Shown: in pieces, positions 1-9,346 of the stretch
Position numbering within the stretch: position 1 is the stretch's first letter
Layout of the letters: every line of letters begins with the position of its first letter
Assembly (NCBI RefSeq): GCF_021044825.1
Contig: NZ_JAJNOC010000002.1
Span: 496,001 to 560,000, forward strand
Length of the DNA: 64,000 nucleotides
Direction: 5' to 3'
DNA from: Massilia phyllostachyos
GTDB taxonomy: Bacteria; Pseudomonadota; Gammaproteobacteria; Burkholderiales; Burkholderiaceae_D
Translations under genes and position numbers: made by a program
Notes under the pieces: generated by a model
Database searches by the model: none
The model's input: the letters and a program-made list of their open reading frames with translations, nothing else
What the model was told of the DNA's origin: nothing

Positions 1-376
1 CCAGGGCCGCGTCAACGGTTTCGCCGAGGCGACCGAGGACCGCCAGTGGATCCACGTCGATCCCGAGCGCTGCGCCCGCGAATCGCCCTTCGGGGCGCCG
101 GTCGCGCACGGCTTCCTGACGCTGTCGCTGCTGCCGGCCATGCTGGAGAGCGCGATCCGCATCGAGGGCATGCGCATGGGCCTGAACTATGGCCTGAACA
201 AGGTGCGCTTCCCGGCGCCGCTGCCGGTGGGCAGCCGGGTGCGCGGGCGCTGGCTGCTGGCGGCGGCCGAGCCGATCGCGGGCGGCGTCCAGCTCAGCTG
301 GGCGGTGACGGTGGAGAGCGAAGGCGGCGCCAAACCCGTCTGCGCCGCCGAGTTCCTGGTCCGCGCCTACGCCTGA
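1..376 (+). CDS. MaoC-like (R)-hydratase, C-terminal part
   Basis: The reading frame is open from base 2 and ends at TGA 374-376, so the N-terminus lies outside the window. The visible 124 residues begin with the hot-dog hydratase signature: F-A-x-x-T-x-D, then IHVDP, then FG-x-P-V-AHG followed by a Leu/Ser-rich helix. In MaoC-type enoyl-CoA hydratases the Asp and His of this signature are the catalytic pair. The family hydrates trans-2-enoyl-CoA to (R)-3-hydroxyacyl-CoA in beta-oxidation or PHA monomer supply. It converges on the acyl-CoA dehydrogenase gene, which fits a fatty-acid context. Substrate cannot be told from the sequence. Confidence 0.85.
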   Translation, partial: QGRVNGFAEATEDRQWIHVDPERCARESPFGAPVAHGFLTLSLLPAMLESAIRIEGMRMGLNYGLNKVRFPAPLPVGSRVRGRWLLAAAEPIAGGVQLSWAVTVESEGGAKPVCAAEFLVRAYA

Positions 377-428
377 ACCTGTCAGGGGTGGATGGCGGGG
401 CGCCGCGCAAGCTACGGCGCCGCGCCGG

Positions 429-1661
<1,233 letters not shown>

Positions 1662-1685
1662 GTGCGTCTCCTTGATTGTGCGGGC

Positions 1686-2750
1686 TCAGCGGCTGCGCGA
1701 GGCGAAGCCCCAGGCCATTTCGGCCATCGGGCGCGCCGCCTTGCCGTTCTCCAGGGCCTGGGCGCTGGCGGCGGTGCCGTCGACATAGCGCTTCATGATC
1801 CCCTGCATGATGCCGGCCAGGCGGAACATGTTATAGGCAAGATAAAAATCGAAGTCCTCGGCGCGGATCGTCTTGCCGGTGCGCTCGCAGTAGCGCGCCA
1901 CGTACGCGTCCATCGAGGGGATGCCCAGCGCGGCCAGGTCCAGGCCGGCAATGCCGCGGAACCGCCCCGGCGGGATGTGCCAGCTCATGCAGTGATAGGA
2001 AAAGTCGGCGGCCGGATGGCCCAGGGTCGACAGCTCCCAGTCCAGCACCGCCAGGATGCGCGGCTCGGTCGGATGGAAGATCATGTTGTCGAGACGGTAG
2101 TCGCCATGCACGATGCTGGTATCGTCACCCGGCGGAATGTGCTGCGGCAGCCACGCGATCAGCCGGTCCATCGCCTCGATCGGTTCCGTCACCGAGGCCT
2201 GGTACTGCTTGGTCCAGCGCTCGATCTGGCGCGCGAAATAATTCCCCGGCTTGCCATAGTCGCCCAGGCCGATGGCCGCGTAATCGACCGTGTGCAACTG
2301 CGCGATCACGCGGTTCTGCTCGTCGTAAATGGCGGCGCGTTCCTTGGGCGTCATGCCGGGAAGCGACTGGTCCCACAACACCCGGCCTTCGATGAACTCC
2401 ATCAGGAAGAAGGCGCGGCCGATGATGGACTCGTCCAGGCACAGGGCCAATTGTCGCGGCACCGGGAAGCCGGCCCCGTGCAGCGCATTCATGACGCGGT
2501 ATTCGCGGTCGATGGCGTGGGCCGAGGGCAGCAATTTCGCAGCCGGACCGGGCTTGGTGCGCAGCACGTAGCGCCGCTCGCCGCTCGTCAGCTTGAAGGT
2601 CGGATTCGACTGGCCGCCCTTGAACTGCTCGACCGCGATCGGGCCGCCCGGAAAGCCGTCCACATTGGCGGACAGCCAGGCGCCCACCGCGTCGACGTCG
2701 AAGCGCTGGCGCTCGGACACCGGCTTGGTGCCCATCATTTCCTCGTACAT
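1686..2750 (-). CDS. APH-type phosphotransferase (ACAD-associated acyl kinase)
   Basis: About 354 residues with a protein-kinase-like aminoglycoside phosphotransferase fold. The catalytic motif VHGDYRLDN (near residue 215) and the metal-binding DWELSTLG (near 235) are both present, and an N-terminal glycine-containing loop precedes the ATP-binding region. ATG 2750 is chosen because GGAG sits just upstream; in-frame codons further up lack such a site. Family knowledge: members next to acyl-CoA dehydrogenases, such as LvaA of levulinate catabolism and the N-terminal half of human ACAD10/11, phosphorylate 4-hydroxyacyl-CoA. It lies between a histidine phosphatase upstream and the dehydrogenase downstream. 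True antibiotic kinase activity is unlikely. Confidence 0.88.
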   Translation of the reverse strand: MYEEMMGTKPVSERQRFDVDAVGAWLSANVDGFPGGPIAVEQFKGGQSNPTFKLTSGERRYVLRTKPGPAAKLLPSAHAIDREYRVMNALHGAGFPVPRQLALCLDESIIGRAFFLMEFIEGRVLWDQSLPGMTPKERAAIYDEQNRVIAQLHTVDYAAIGLGDYGKPGNYFARQIERWTKQYQASVTEPIEAMDRLIAWLPQHIPPGDDTSIVHGDYRLDNMIFHPTEPRILAVLDWELSTLGHPAADFSYHCMSWHIPPGRFRGIAGLDLAALGIPSMDAYVARYCERTGKTIRAEDFDFYLAYNMFRLAGIMQGIMKRYVDGTAASAQALENGKAARPMAEMAWGFASRSR

Positions 2751-2835
2751 GGGATCTCCGTTCTTGTGGTTGTTCTTCATTCTAGCCCGACCCCGCACAA
2801 AAATGTACGGACGTGCTATTTTCGGACGCAAAAAA

Positions 2836-3537
2836 TCAGCGCCCGCGGCGGTATTGCTCGAACAACTGCTCCATGGTCGTGGTACGCGCGCCGGGCTGCA
2901 GTGGGGCAGGGGGGAGGTGGTTGACGAAGCGGACCACCCAGTCCAGCGGCTGCGCGCCGACGTCGAGCGCGTTGATGCAGCCGGCCGCCTGCGACAGGCC
3001 GCCCAGGAACAGGCGCTGCCCGGTCAGCGCAAGCGACAGGATCGCGCAGTTGACGCCGCCGTGCAGGACCAGCAGCACCGTGTCCCAATCGTTTTGCGCG
3101 CGCAGGCGGTCGATCGCGGGATGGACCCGGTCCATCATCTCGCCGACCGATTCGCCGCCCAGGAAGCGCTGGTCTTCCCCGACCATGCCCTCGAAGGCGC
3201 CGGTGAAGGCGCGCCGCAGTTCGTGCGCCGGGATGCTGGACAGGCGTCCGCCGCGGATTTCGTGCAGCTCCGGCCACACTTCCGGCGCGATGGCCTGGCC
3301 GCTGGCCGCCAGCACGCGCTGCGCCGTCTCGACGGTACGCGGCAGGCCGGAGACGATGACGCGGTCGAAGCGCAGGCCGGCTTCGCGGAAGGCATGTCCA
3401 GCCGCATCGGCCTGGGCGCGGCCGTCTTCGTTCAGCGGAACGGTCTCGGGCAGGAAGGGTTTGCCGGTCTCGTCGAAGTAAGTGACGCTACCGTGCCGCA
3501 TCAGGTAGATGCGGCGGCGCCGTGCTGGTTCGCTCAT
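2836..3537 (-). CDS. histidine phosphatase family protein
   Basis: 233 residues, cytoplasmic, phosphoglycerate-mutase-like fold. The catalytic RHG tripeptide is at residues 14-16, followed by the L-N-x-x-G-R-x-Q-A motif and S-G-L-P-R-x-x-E-T. The second catalytic histidine is in the LVLHGG segment near residue 160. The substrate is not evident; members range from cobalamin and phosphosugar phosphatases to acyl-phosphate-type activities. The same-strand position 85 bases upstream of the APH-like kinase gene suggests a shared transcript and possibly a role on a phosphorylated intermediate of that pathway, but this is only context. Confidence 0.85.
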   Translation of the reverse strand: MSEPARRRRIYLMRHGSVTYFDETGKPFLPETVPLNEDGRAQADAAGHAFREAGLRFDRVIVSGLPRTVETAQRVLAASGQAIAPEVWPELHEIRGGRLSSIPAHELRRAFTGAFEGMVGEDQRFLGGESVGEMMDRVHPAIDRLRAQNDWDTVLLVLHGGVNCAILSLALTGQRLFLGGLSQAAGCINALDVGAQPLDWVVRFVNHLPPAPLQPGARTTTMEQLFEQYRRGR

Positions 3538-3702
3538 CTGGGTCCGTGGTTGAAGGCTGAGACTTGCTCATCTTACACCGCGATGCCATTTCGTCGAGGC
3601 GAAAGGGAGACACTTTGCCCACAAGCAGCTAATTCCTACCGTCAACTTCGACATGTTCTGGCATAAAATATTCGCTGCAATATATAACGATAAGGGATGT
3701 CC

Positions 3703-5406
3703 ATGGCAAGGCCGGAAAAAATTCGCCTCGGCGAGGTGCTGATCTCGCAAAAGTTGCTGTCGGAAGAGCAGCTGAACCAGGCGCTGGCGGACCAGAAGCG
3801 CACCGGGCGCAAGCTGGGCCGCGTGTTCGTCGAGAACGGCTTCGTCACCGAGGAGCAGATCTCGGGCGCGCTGGCGCGCCAGCTGAACATCCCCTACATC
3901 ACTCTCAAGTTCTACAACATTAACGCCGACCTGGTGCGCCTGCTGCCGGAAACGGCCGCGCGCCGCTTCCGCGCGCTGGTGCTGGAAGACCGCCGCGAGA
4001 CCATGCTGGTCGGCGTGTCCGACCCGACCGACCTGTTCGCCTACGACGAAATCGCGCGCCTGCTGAAGAAGGGCGTGGAGCTCGCGGTGGTCAACGAGAC
4101 CGAAGTCCTGGCCGCGATCGACCGCATCTACCGCCGCACCGAGCAGATCACCGACTTCGCGCGCGAGGTCGAGCAGGACCTGGGCGACACCTCGATCGAC
4201 TTCGGCGCCCTGGCCGCCAATCCGGGCCTGGAAGAGGCGCCGATCGTCAAGCTGCTGCAGTCGGTGTTCGATGACGCGGCCCAAGTGCGCGCGTCCGACA
4301 TCCACATCGAGCCGCAGGACGGCCGCCTGGCGATCCGCTTCCGCATCGACGGCGTGCTGCACCTGCAGACCGAGGCCGACATCAAGGTCGCGACGCCCCT
4401 GGCGCTGCGCCTGAAGCTCATGGCCGACCTCGACATTTCCGAAAAGCGCCTGCCGCAGGACGGCCGCTTCGCGGTAAAAGTGCGCAACCAGCGCATCGAC
4501 GTGCGTATCTCGACCATGCCGACCCAGTACGGCGAATCGGTCGTCATGCGTCTGCTGAGCCAGGTCGGCATGAACCTGCGGCTGGATGCGATCGGCATGC
4601 CGCCGCGCATCGTCGAGCGCTTCCGTGCCATCGTCCAGCGTCCCAACGGCCTGGTGCTGGTGACCGGCCCCACGGGTAGCGGCAAGACCACCACCCTGTA
4701 CAGCGCCCTGTCGGAACTGAACTCGGTCGAGAAGAAGCTGATCACGGTCGAGGACCCGGTCGAATACCGCCTGCCCGGCATCAACCAGGTGCAGGTCAAC
4801 GACAAGATCGAGCTGAGTTTCGCGCGCGTGCTGCGCTCCGCGCTGCGCCAGGACCCGGACATCGTGCTGGTCGGCGAGATGCGCGACCAGGAAACCGCCC
4901 AGATCGGCCTGCGCGCCGCCATGACCGGTCACTTGGTCCTGTCGACCCTGCACACCAATTCCGCCGCTTCCACTCCGCTGCGCCTGATGGACATGGGCGT
5001 GCCGCGCTATATGGTGGGCGGCTCGCTGCAGGCCGTGCTGGCCCAGCGCCTGGTGCGCGTGATCTGCGAGAGCTGCACCACGCCCTACCGTCCGACCCCG
5101 GCCGAACTGACCTGGGTGCTGCAGGAAATGGGCGAGCGCGCCGTCTCGACCCAGTTCTTCCACGGGAAGGGCTGCTCGCACTGCAACGGCACCGGCTACC
5201 GCGGCCGCACCGGTGTCTACGAACTGCTCGAGATGACGCGCGCCGTCACCGAGGCGGCGAACCACCCGGACCCCTCGCACTTCCTGAAGGTCGCGCACGC
5301 CGAGATGGAAGGCGAGACCCTGCGCCGCCATGGCGTCGGCCTGGCCGTGCAGGGCCGCACGACCATCTCCGAAGCCATGCGCATCAGTAACCAGATCGAC
5401 GACTGA
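3703..5406 (+). CDS. mshE: MSHA biogenesis ATPase MshE (GspE/PilB family)
   Basis: Cytoplasmic hexameric extension ATPase of the MSHA pilus, 567 residues. The N-terminus (residues 8-52) holds two tandem MshEN motifs of the R/K-L-G...L..Q type, the known c-di-GMP-binding element of MshE; the first has Lys17 where a Gly is usual. A GspE_N linker follows, then Walker A GPTGSGKT at 322-329, an Asp box, a Walker B-like region, and a zinc tetracysteine (CxxC at 455/458 and 491/494). ATG 3703 is preferred over ATG 3697 because AAGGG at 3692-3696 lies 6 bases before it. First gene of the pilus locus; its TGA overlaps the ATG of mshG. Confidence 0.95.
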   Translation: MARPEKIRLGEVLISQKLLSEEQLNQALADQKRTGRKLGRVFVENGFVTEEQISGALARQLNIPYITLKFYNINADLVRLLPETAARRFRALVLEDRRETMLVGVSDPTDLFAYDEIARLLKKGVELAVVNETEVLAAIDRIYRRTEQITDFAREVEQDLGDTSIDFGALAANPGLEEAPIVKLLQSVFDDAAQVRASDIHIEPQDGRLAIRFRIDGVLHLQTEADIKVATPLALRLKLMADLDISEKRLPQDGRFAVKVRNQRIDVRISTMPTQYGESVVMRLLSQVGMNLRLDAIGMPPRIVERFRAIVQRPNGLVLVTGPTGSGKTTTLYSALSELNSVEKKLITVEDPVEYRLPGINQVQVNDKIELSFARVLRSALRQDPDIVLVGEMRDQETAQIGLRAAMTGHLVLSTLHTNSAASTPLRLMDMGVPRYMVGGSLQAVLAQRLVRVICESCTTPYRPTPAELTWVLQEMGERAVSTQFFHGKGCSHCNGTGYRGRTGVYELLEMTRAVTEAANHPDPSHFLKVAHAEMEGETLRRHGVGLAVQGRTTISEAMRISNQIDD

Positions 5407-6647
5407 TGCCTTACTTTGCCTACAAGGCGCGCAACGCGCGCGGCGAGCTGCTCAGCGGTGTGCTGGAAGGCGCCGACAGCAACGCCATCGCCGACCAGCT
5501 GTTCGGCAGCGGCGCCACGCCCATCGAGATCAACCCCAGCAAGAAGGGCCCGGCGTCGAAGGACGGCGACGAAGGCCTGTGGGCGCGCCTGACCCGCAAG
5601 AAAGTCACCTCGATGGACGTGCAGCTGTTCAGCCGCCAGATCTACACCCTGCTCAAGTCCGGCGTGCCGATCATGCGCGGCCTGGCGGGCCTGCAGGAGT
5701 CGGCGATCAACAAGTCCTTCGCCAAGGTGATCAAGGACCTGCGCGAATCGCTCGACTCCGGCCGCGAACTCTCGACCGCGATGGCGCGCCATCCGCTGGT
5801 GTTCAACACCTTCTACCTGTCGATGGTGCGGGTCGGCGAGATGACCGGCCGCCTGGAAGAAGTCTTCCTGCGCCTGTTCGACCACCTCGAGTTCGACCGC
5901 GACATGCGCGACCGGGTCAAGGCCGCGCTGCGCTATCCGAGCTTCGTCATCATCGCCATGATCATCGCGATGGTGATCGTGAACATCTTCGTGATCCCGA
6001 GTTTCAGCACGGTGTTCAAGCAGTTCGGCGCCGAGTTGCCCCTGATGACCCGGATCCTGATCGGGACCTCGAAGTTCACGGTCGATTACTGGCCGCTGAT
6101 GGCCGGCGCCGTGCTTGCCGCCGTCGCCGTCTTTATCCAGTGGACCGGCACGGTCAAGGGGCGGCTGGCGTGGGACCGCTACAAGCTGCGCCTGCCGATC
6201 GCCGGCAAGATCATCCATAAAGCCACCATGGCGCGCTTCGCGCGCAGCTTCTCGCTGTCGATGCGCAGCGGCGTGCCGATCGTGCAGGCGCTGACCGTGG
6301 TCTCGCAGACCGCCGACAATGCCTACCTGAGCATGCGCATCGAGCAGATGCGCGACGGCGTCGAGCGCGGCGAGAGCATCCTGCGCACCTCGACCGCGGC
6401 CAATGTGTTTACGCCGGTGGTGCTGCAGATGATCGCGGTGGGCGAGGAGACCGGGTCGATCGACGAGCTGATGGACGAGATCGCGCAGATGTACGAGCGC
6501 GAAGTCGATTACGAGCTGAAGACGCTGTCGAGCCAGATCGAGCCGATCCTGATCACGTTCCTTGGTGTGATGGTGCTGATCCTGGCGCTCGGCATCTTCC
6601 TGCCGATCTGGGACCTGGGCAAGGCCGCCCTGCACGGAGGCAAGTGA
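5406..6647 (+). CDS. mshG: MSHA biogenesis inner-membrane protein MshG (GspF/PilC family)
   Basis: Inner-membrane platform protein, 413 residues, the usual length for GspF/PilC. Two T2SSF repeats are visible, each starting with the pattern FSRQIYTLLKSGVPI or FARSFSLSMRSGVPI (near residues 75 and 280). Hydrophobic segments near 185, 235 and 385 are the membrane passes, with the last one close to the C-terminus. It would transmit force from MshE to the growing pilus. The ATG overlaps the mshE stop (TGATG), indicating translational coupling. Confidence 0.95.
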   Translation: MPYFAYKARNARGELLSGVLEGADSNAIADQLFGSGATPIEINPSKKGPASKDGDEGLWARLTRKKVTSMDVQLFSRQIYTLLKSGVPIMRGLAGLQESAINKSFAKVIKDLRESLDSGRELSTAMARHPLVFNTFYLSMVRVGEMTGRLEEVFLRLFDHLEFDRDMRDRVKAALRYPSFVIIAMIIAMVIVNIFVIPSFSTVFKQFGAELPLMTRILIGTSKFTVDYWPLMAGAVLAAVAVFIQWTGTVKGRLAWDRYKLRLPIAGKIIHKATMARFARSFSLSMRSGVPIVQALTVVSQTADNAYLSMRIEQMRDGVERGESILRTSTAANVFTPVVLQMIAVGEETGSIDELMDEIAQMYEREVDYELKTLSSQIEPILITFLGVMVLILALGIFLPIWDLGKAALHGGK

Positions 6648-6648
6648 G

Positions 6649-7161
6649 GTGGTCAGGGCGCGCGGCTTCACGTTACTGGAATTATCGATTTGCCTGGCGC
6701 TGTGCGCGCTGCTGGCCAGTGCGCTGCTGGTGCGGCTCGCGGATTACCAGCGCGAGTCGCAGCGCGTGGCCGCGCAGGGCATGGTGAGCGCGATGCGCAC
6801 GGCGATGGCGGTGCGCGCCGCCCAGTTGCAGGGCGCGGGGAGCGGGGCGGATTTGGACGCCTTGCAGCGGGAAAATCCTTTCCTGTGGCTGGCCGAATTG
6901 CCGAAGAATTACCAGGGCGAGTACTACCGGCCGCGCCCCGGACTGGTCAAGGAAGGCAACTGGTATTTCGACCCGTCCGACCGTACCGTCAATTTTGTGC
7001 AGGTTCGCGACACTTTTTCCCCAGAGATACCGAAATTGCTGAATTTCAAGGTAGAATTATTTCGTGAGCCCAATCCGAACCGCACTGGTGAACGGAGGGA
7101 GTCCGAACCGGGAATTGCGCTGGCCCAGATCGCTGGAAAAGCGGCATCCACCGACCACTAG
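6649..7161 (+). CDS. prepilin-type N-terminal protein, MshF/MshB-like
   Basis: 170 residues from GTG 6649, one base after the mshG stop and just behind a GGAGG at about 6636. Residues 4-8 are RGFTLLE, the prepilin peptidase cleavage and methylation signature with Glu+5, followed by a hydrophobic helix of about 20 residues. The body has no cysteine pair and no recognised domain. Position after mshG matches mshF in vibrios, and a minor pilin role is plausible, but sequence alone does not separate MshF from MshB. 45 bases separate it from the first major pilin gene, the longest gap in this half of the locus, leaving room for a separate promoter. Confidence 0.8.
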   Translation: MVRARGFTLLELSICLALCALLASALLVRLADYQRESQRVAAQGMVSAMRTAMAVRAAQLQGAGSGADLDALQRENPFLWLAELPKNYQGEYYRPRPGLVKEGNWYFDPSDRTVNFVQVRDTFSPEIPKLLNFKVELFREPNPNRTGERRESEPGIALAQIAGKAASTDH

Positions 7162-7206
7162 AACGCGGGTTTTCCGCACCATTACTTCTTTTACGGAGAG
7201 AGCTTC

Positions 7207-7683
7207 ATGAACAAGAATTTCAAGGCTGGCCAACAAGGCGGTTTCACCCTGATCGAATTGATCGTCGTGATCGTCATCCTGGGCATCCTGGCCGCCACCG
7301 CACTGCCGAAGTTTGCCGACCTGGGCGCCGACGCCCGCGCCGCCAGCCTGAAGGCCGCCAAGGGTTCGGTCTCGTCGGCGGCATCGATGGCGCATGCCCA
7401 GGCGCTGGTGAAGAATGCTACTGCCGATGTCACGCTCGAGGGCGTCAAGGTCAACCTGGTGAATGGTTATCCTTCGGTCGCCGATGACACCAACGGCAAG
7501 CAACTTGCGAAACTTGCTGGCCTGGAAGGCAGCGACTACACCATCGACACTGCGACCGCCAACATCTTCAAGGTCAGCCCGCTGGGTGTGAAAGACGCTT
7601 CGAAGTGCTACTTCACCTACGCTGCGCCTGCCACCTCCACCGGTGCGCCGACCTTCGACATGAAAACCGATAACTGCAACTAA
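7207..7683 (+). CDS. mshA: MshA-type major prepilin, copy 1
   Basis: 158 residues. A short leader ending in GG is followed by FTLIELIVVIVILGI, the textbook type IV prepilin cleavage site with Glu+5 and the N-methylated hydrophobic alpha1 helix. After it comes ALPKFADLG, typical of MshA pilins. Two C-terminal cysteines (K-C-Y-F and D-N-C-N) likely form the disulfide-bounded D-region. GGAGAG just upstream of ATG 7207 is a good ribosome site, consistent with high expression. The next gene is a close paralogue. One of the two is probably the major subunit; which one cannot be decided here. Confidence 0.92.
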   Translation: MNKNFKAGQQGGFTLIELIVVIVILGILAATALPKFADLGADARAASLKAAKGSVSSAASMAHAQALVKNATADVTLEGVKVNLVNGYPSVADDTNGKQLAKLAGLEGSDYTIDTATANIFKVSPLGVKDASKCYFTYAAPATSTGAPTFDMKTDNCN

Positions 7684-7707
7684 ACATTGCTTCTGGAATC
7701 CGGAATC

Positions 7708-8196
7708 ATGAGCAAACGGCTGTTATTTCGTTCGCACCAGGGTGGTTTCACGCTGATCGAACTGATCGTCGTGATCGTGATTCTCGGGATCCTGGCAGCC
7801 ACCGCGCTGCCGAAATTCGCGGACCTGGGCGGTGACGCCCGGGCCGCAAGCCTCAAGGCCGCCAAGGGCGCCATGAGTTCGGCGGCCGCCATGGCGCATG
7901 CGGTTGCGCTGGTGAATCCTTCCGCCACCACCGTCACTTCGGAAGGCGTGCAGGTCACGCTGACCAACGGCTATCCCGCTACCGGCACCGATGCCCAGGC
8001 GCGCAAATTCGCCGAGCTGGCCGGCATCAACGCCAGCGACTACACGCTCGAGACCGACAAGGGCGAGCTGAAGGTGACGCCGAAAGGCGTCAAGACGGCC
8101 AACGCCGGCAGATGCTTCGTGAGCTACCAGCCGCCCGCCGTCGCGGGTGGTGCGCCCAGCATCACCGAAGGCGCGACTACCTACAACTGCAATTAA
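7708..8196 (+). CDS. MshA-type prepilin, tandem copy 2
   Basis: 162 residues from ATG 7708; an in-frame TTG at 7687 is possible but would give an odd leader. From the GGFTLIELIVV cleavage site through KFADLG and the KAAKG helix it matches copy 1 almost residue for residue. It diverges in the globular half but keeps two cysteines (R-C-F-V and Y-N-C-N) near the C-terminus. This is the pattern of a tandem duplication with divergence of the surface-exposed part. It could act as a second major pilin, a minor pilin (MshB role) or an antigenic alternative. Confidence 0.9.
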   Translation: MSKRLLFRSHQGGFTLIELIVVIVILGILAATALPKFADLGGDARAASLKAAKGAMSSAAAMAHAVALVNPSATTVTSEGVQVTLTNGYPATGTDAQARKFAELAGINASDYTLETDKGELKVTPKGVKTANAGRCFVSYQPPAVAGGAPSITEGATTYNCN

Positions 8197-8205
8197 TTCA
8201 TCGCT

Positions 8206-8775
8206 GTGCAAGGCTCGATTCCTTCCCAGCCGGCGGGATATTCCGGCCGCACGTCCCTACGCCGTGCTTCCGGCTTCACCATGGTGGAGCTGATCGTGGT
8301 GCTGGTCCTCGCCGGGATCCTGGCGGCGATCGGCGTCGGCCGCTATTTCGACCGTTCCGCCTTCGACCTGCCGGCCCATGCCGAGCAGCTGCGCGCCATG
8401 CTGCGCTTCGCGCAGAAGGCGGCAATCGCCCGCAACGGCGACGTCTTCGTGCGCTTCGAAGCGCAACGCATTTCGCTGTGCTACACCGACCCGACCTCCG
8501 GATGCGCGCTCGCCCAGCAGGTGAGCATTCCCGGCGGCTTCTCCGCCGGCGACGACGCCAGCAGCAGCCAGTGCGGCAACGGCAACTGGTACTGCCTCGG
8601 CAAGCCCGCCGGCGTCACCTGGACCGCCGCGCCGTCGCCGGCCTGGGTCAGGTTCGATCCTCTCGGACGCCCGCTGCTGCTGAACGATGCGCCGGGCGGC
8701 CTTACCCTGAGCCTCAGCGGCGGCAAGGAAAGCGCCAGTGTCCAGGTGTTCGAAGAAACCGGCTATGTCCAGTAA
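8206..8775 (+). CDS. mshC: minor prepilin MshC-like (GspH/FimT type)
   Basis: 189 residues from GTG 8206. The cleavage signature SGFTMVELIVVLVLAGI starts near residue 22, after a rather long leader, so the true start may be a little downstream; no clear Shine-Dalgarno decides it. After the hydrophobic helix comes RYFDRSAFDLPAHAEQLRAMLRFAQKAAIARN, the GspH/FimT-like helix, then a cysteine-containing beta domain (SLCYT, GCAL, NWYC). Gene order after the mshA copies matches mshC. It would be a tip-initiating minor pilin. Confidence 0.85.
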   Translation: MQGSIPSQPAGYSGRTSLRRASGFTMVELIVVLVLAGILAAIGVGRYFDRSAFDLPAHAEQLRAMLRFAQKAAIARNGDVFVRFEAQRISLCYTDPTSGCALAQQVSIPGGFSAGDDASSSQCGNGNWYCLGKPAGVTWTAAPSPAWVRFDPLGRPLLLNDAPGGLTLSLSGGKESASVQVFEETGYVQ

Positions 8776-9346
8776 ATTCTTCGCCCGCCGGCGCCAGGCC
8801 GGCGTCACCCTCATCGAGCTGATCGTGTTCATCATGGTGGTCGGCATCGCCGTGATGGCGCTGCTCGGCGTGCTGTCGCTGACCACGACGAATAGCGCCG
8901 ATCCGCTGCCGCGCAAGCAGGCCTTGATGATCGCCGAGGGCCTGCTGGAAGAAGTCCAGCTGGCCAAGTTCACCTATTGCCAGCCGACCGACGCCAACGT
9001 CGAGACCGCGGCGAACGCCGCCGGCTGCAGCCCCGGCCTGGCCGAGAACTGGGGCGCGGAAGGCACGGTCCGCCCGCACGACAACATCAACGACTACGTC
9101 GCGGCCTCCAACACGCCGACCGCCGCCTTCGATGCCGGCGGCCAGCTGGTGAACGCCATCGGCGGCGCGATGCCGGCCGGTTATACCGCAAGGCTGACCA
9201 TCACGCCCCAGGTGCTGGCGGGCGTCGGCACGGCCGGCGCCAGCGCCGACACCGAGGTGCTGCGCATCCGGGTCACGGTCAGCTACGGCAGCGAGCAGGT
9301 GGTGCTCGATGGGTTCCGCATGCGCTACGCGCCGAACTTCCCATGA
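8765..9346 (+). CDS. mshD: minor prepilin MshD-like
   Basis: About 193 residues from ATG 8765, overlapping the end of mshC by 11 bases. Leader RRRQAG is followed by VTLIELIVFIMVVGIAVMALLG, a prepilin signature with Glu+5. The body carries a cysteine pair (FTYCQ and AAGCS) around residues 70-90. Order C-D-O-P-Q is conserved in MSHA loci and supports the name. A minor pilin of the priming or tip complex, cleaved at the inner membrane by a PilD-type peptidase encoded elsewhere. Confidence 0.85.
   Translation: MSSKFFARRRQAGVTLIELIVFIMVVGIAVMALLGVLSLTTTNSADPLPRKQALMIAEGLLEEVQLAKFTYCQPTDANVETAANAAGCSPGLAENWGAEGTVRPHDNINDYVAASNTPTAAFDAGGQLVNAIGGAMPAGYTARLTITPQVLAGVGTAGASADTEVLRIRVTVSYGSEQVVLDGFRMRYAPNFP

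Noticed and set aside
1686..2750. Antibiotic resistance kinase
   Set aside because: The APH fold is shared, but the genomic pairing with an acyl-CoA dehydrogenase fits acyl kinases and there is no mobile element.
3655..3690. TGGCAT...TTCGC before mshE as a sigma-54 promoter
   Set aside because: The GG to GC spacing is two bases too long.
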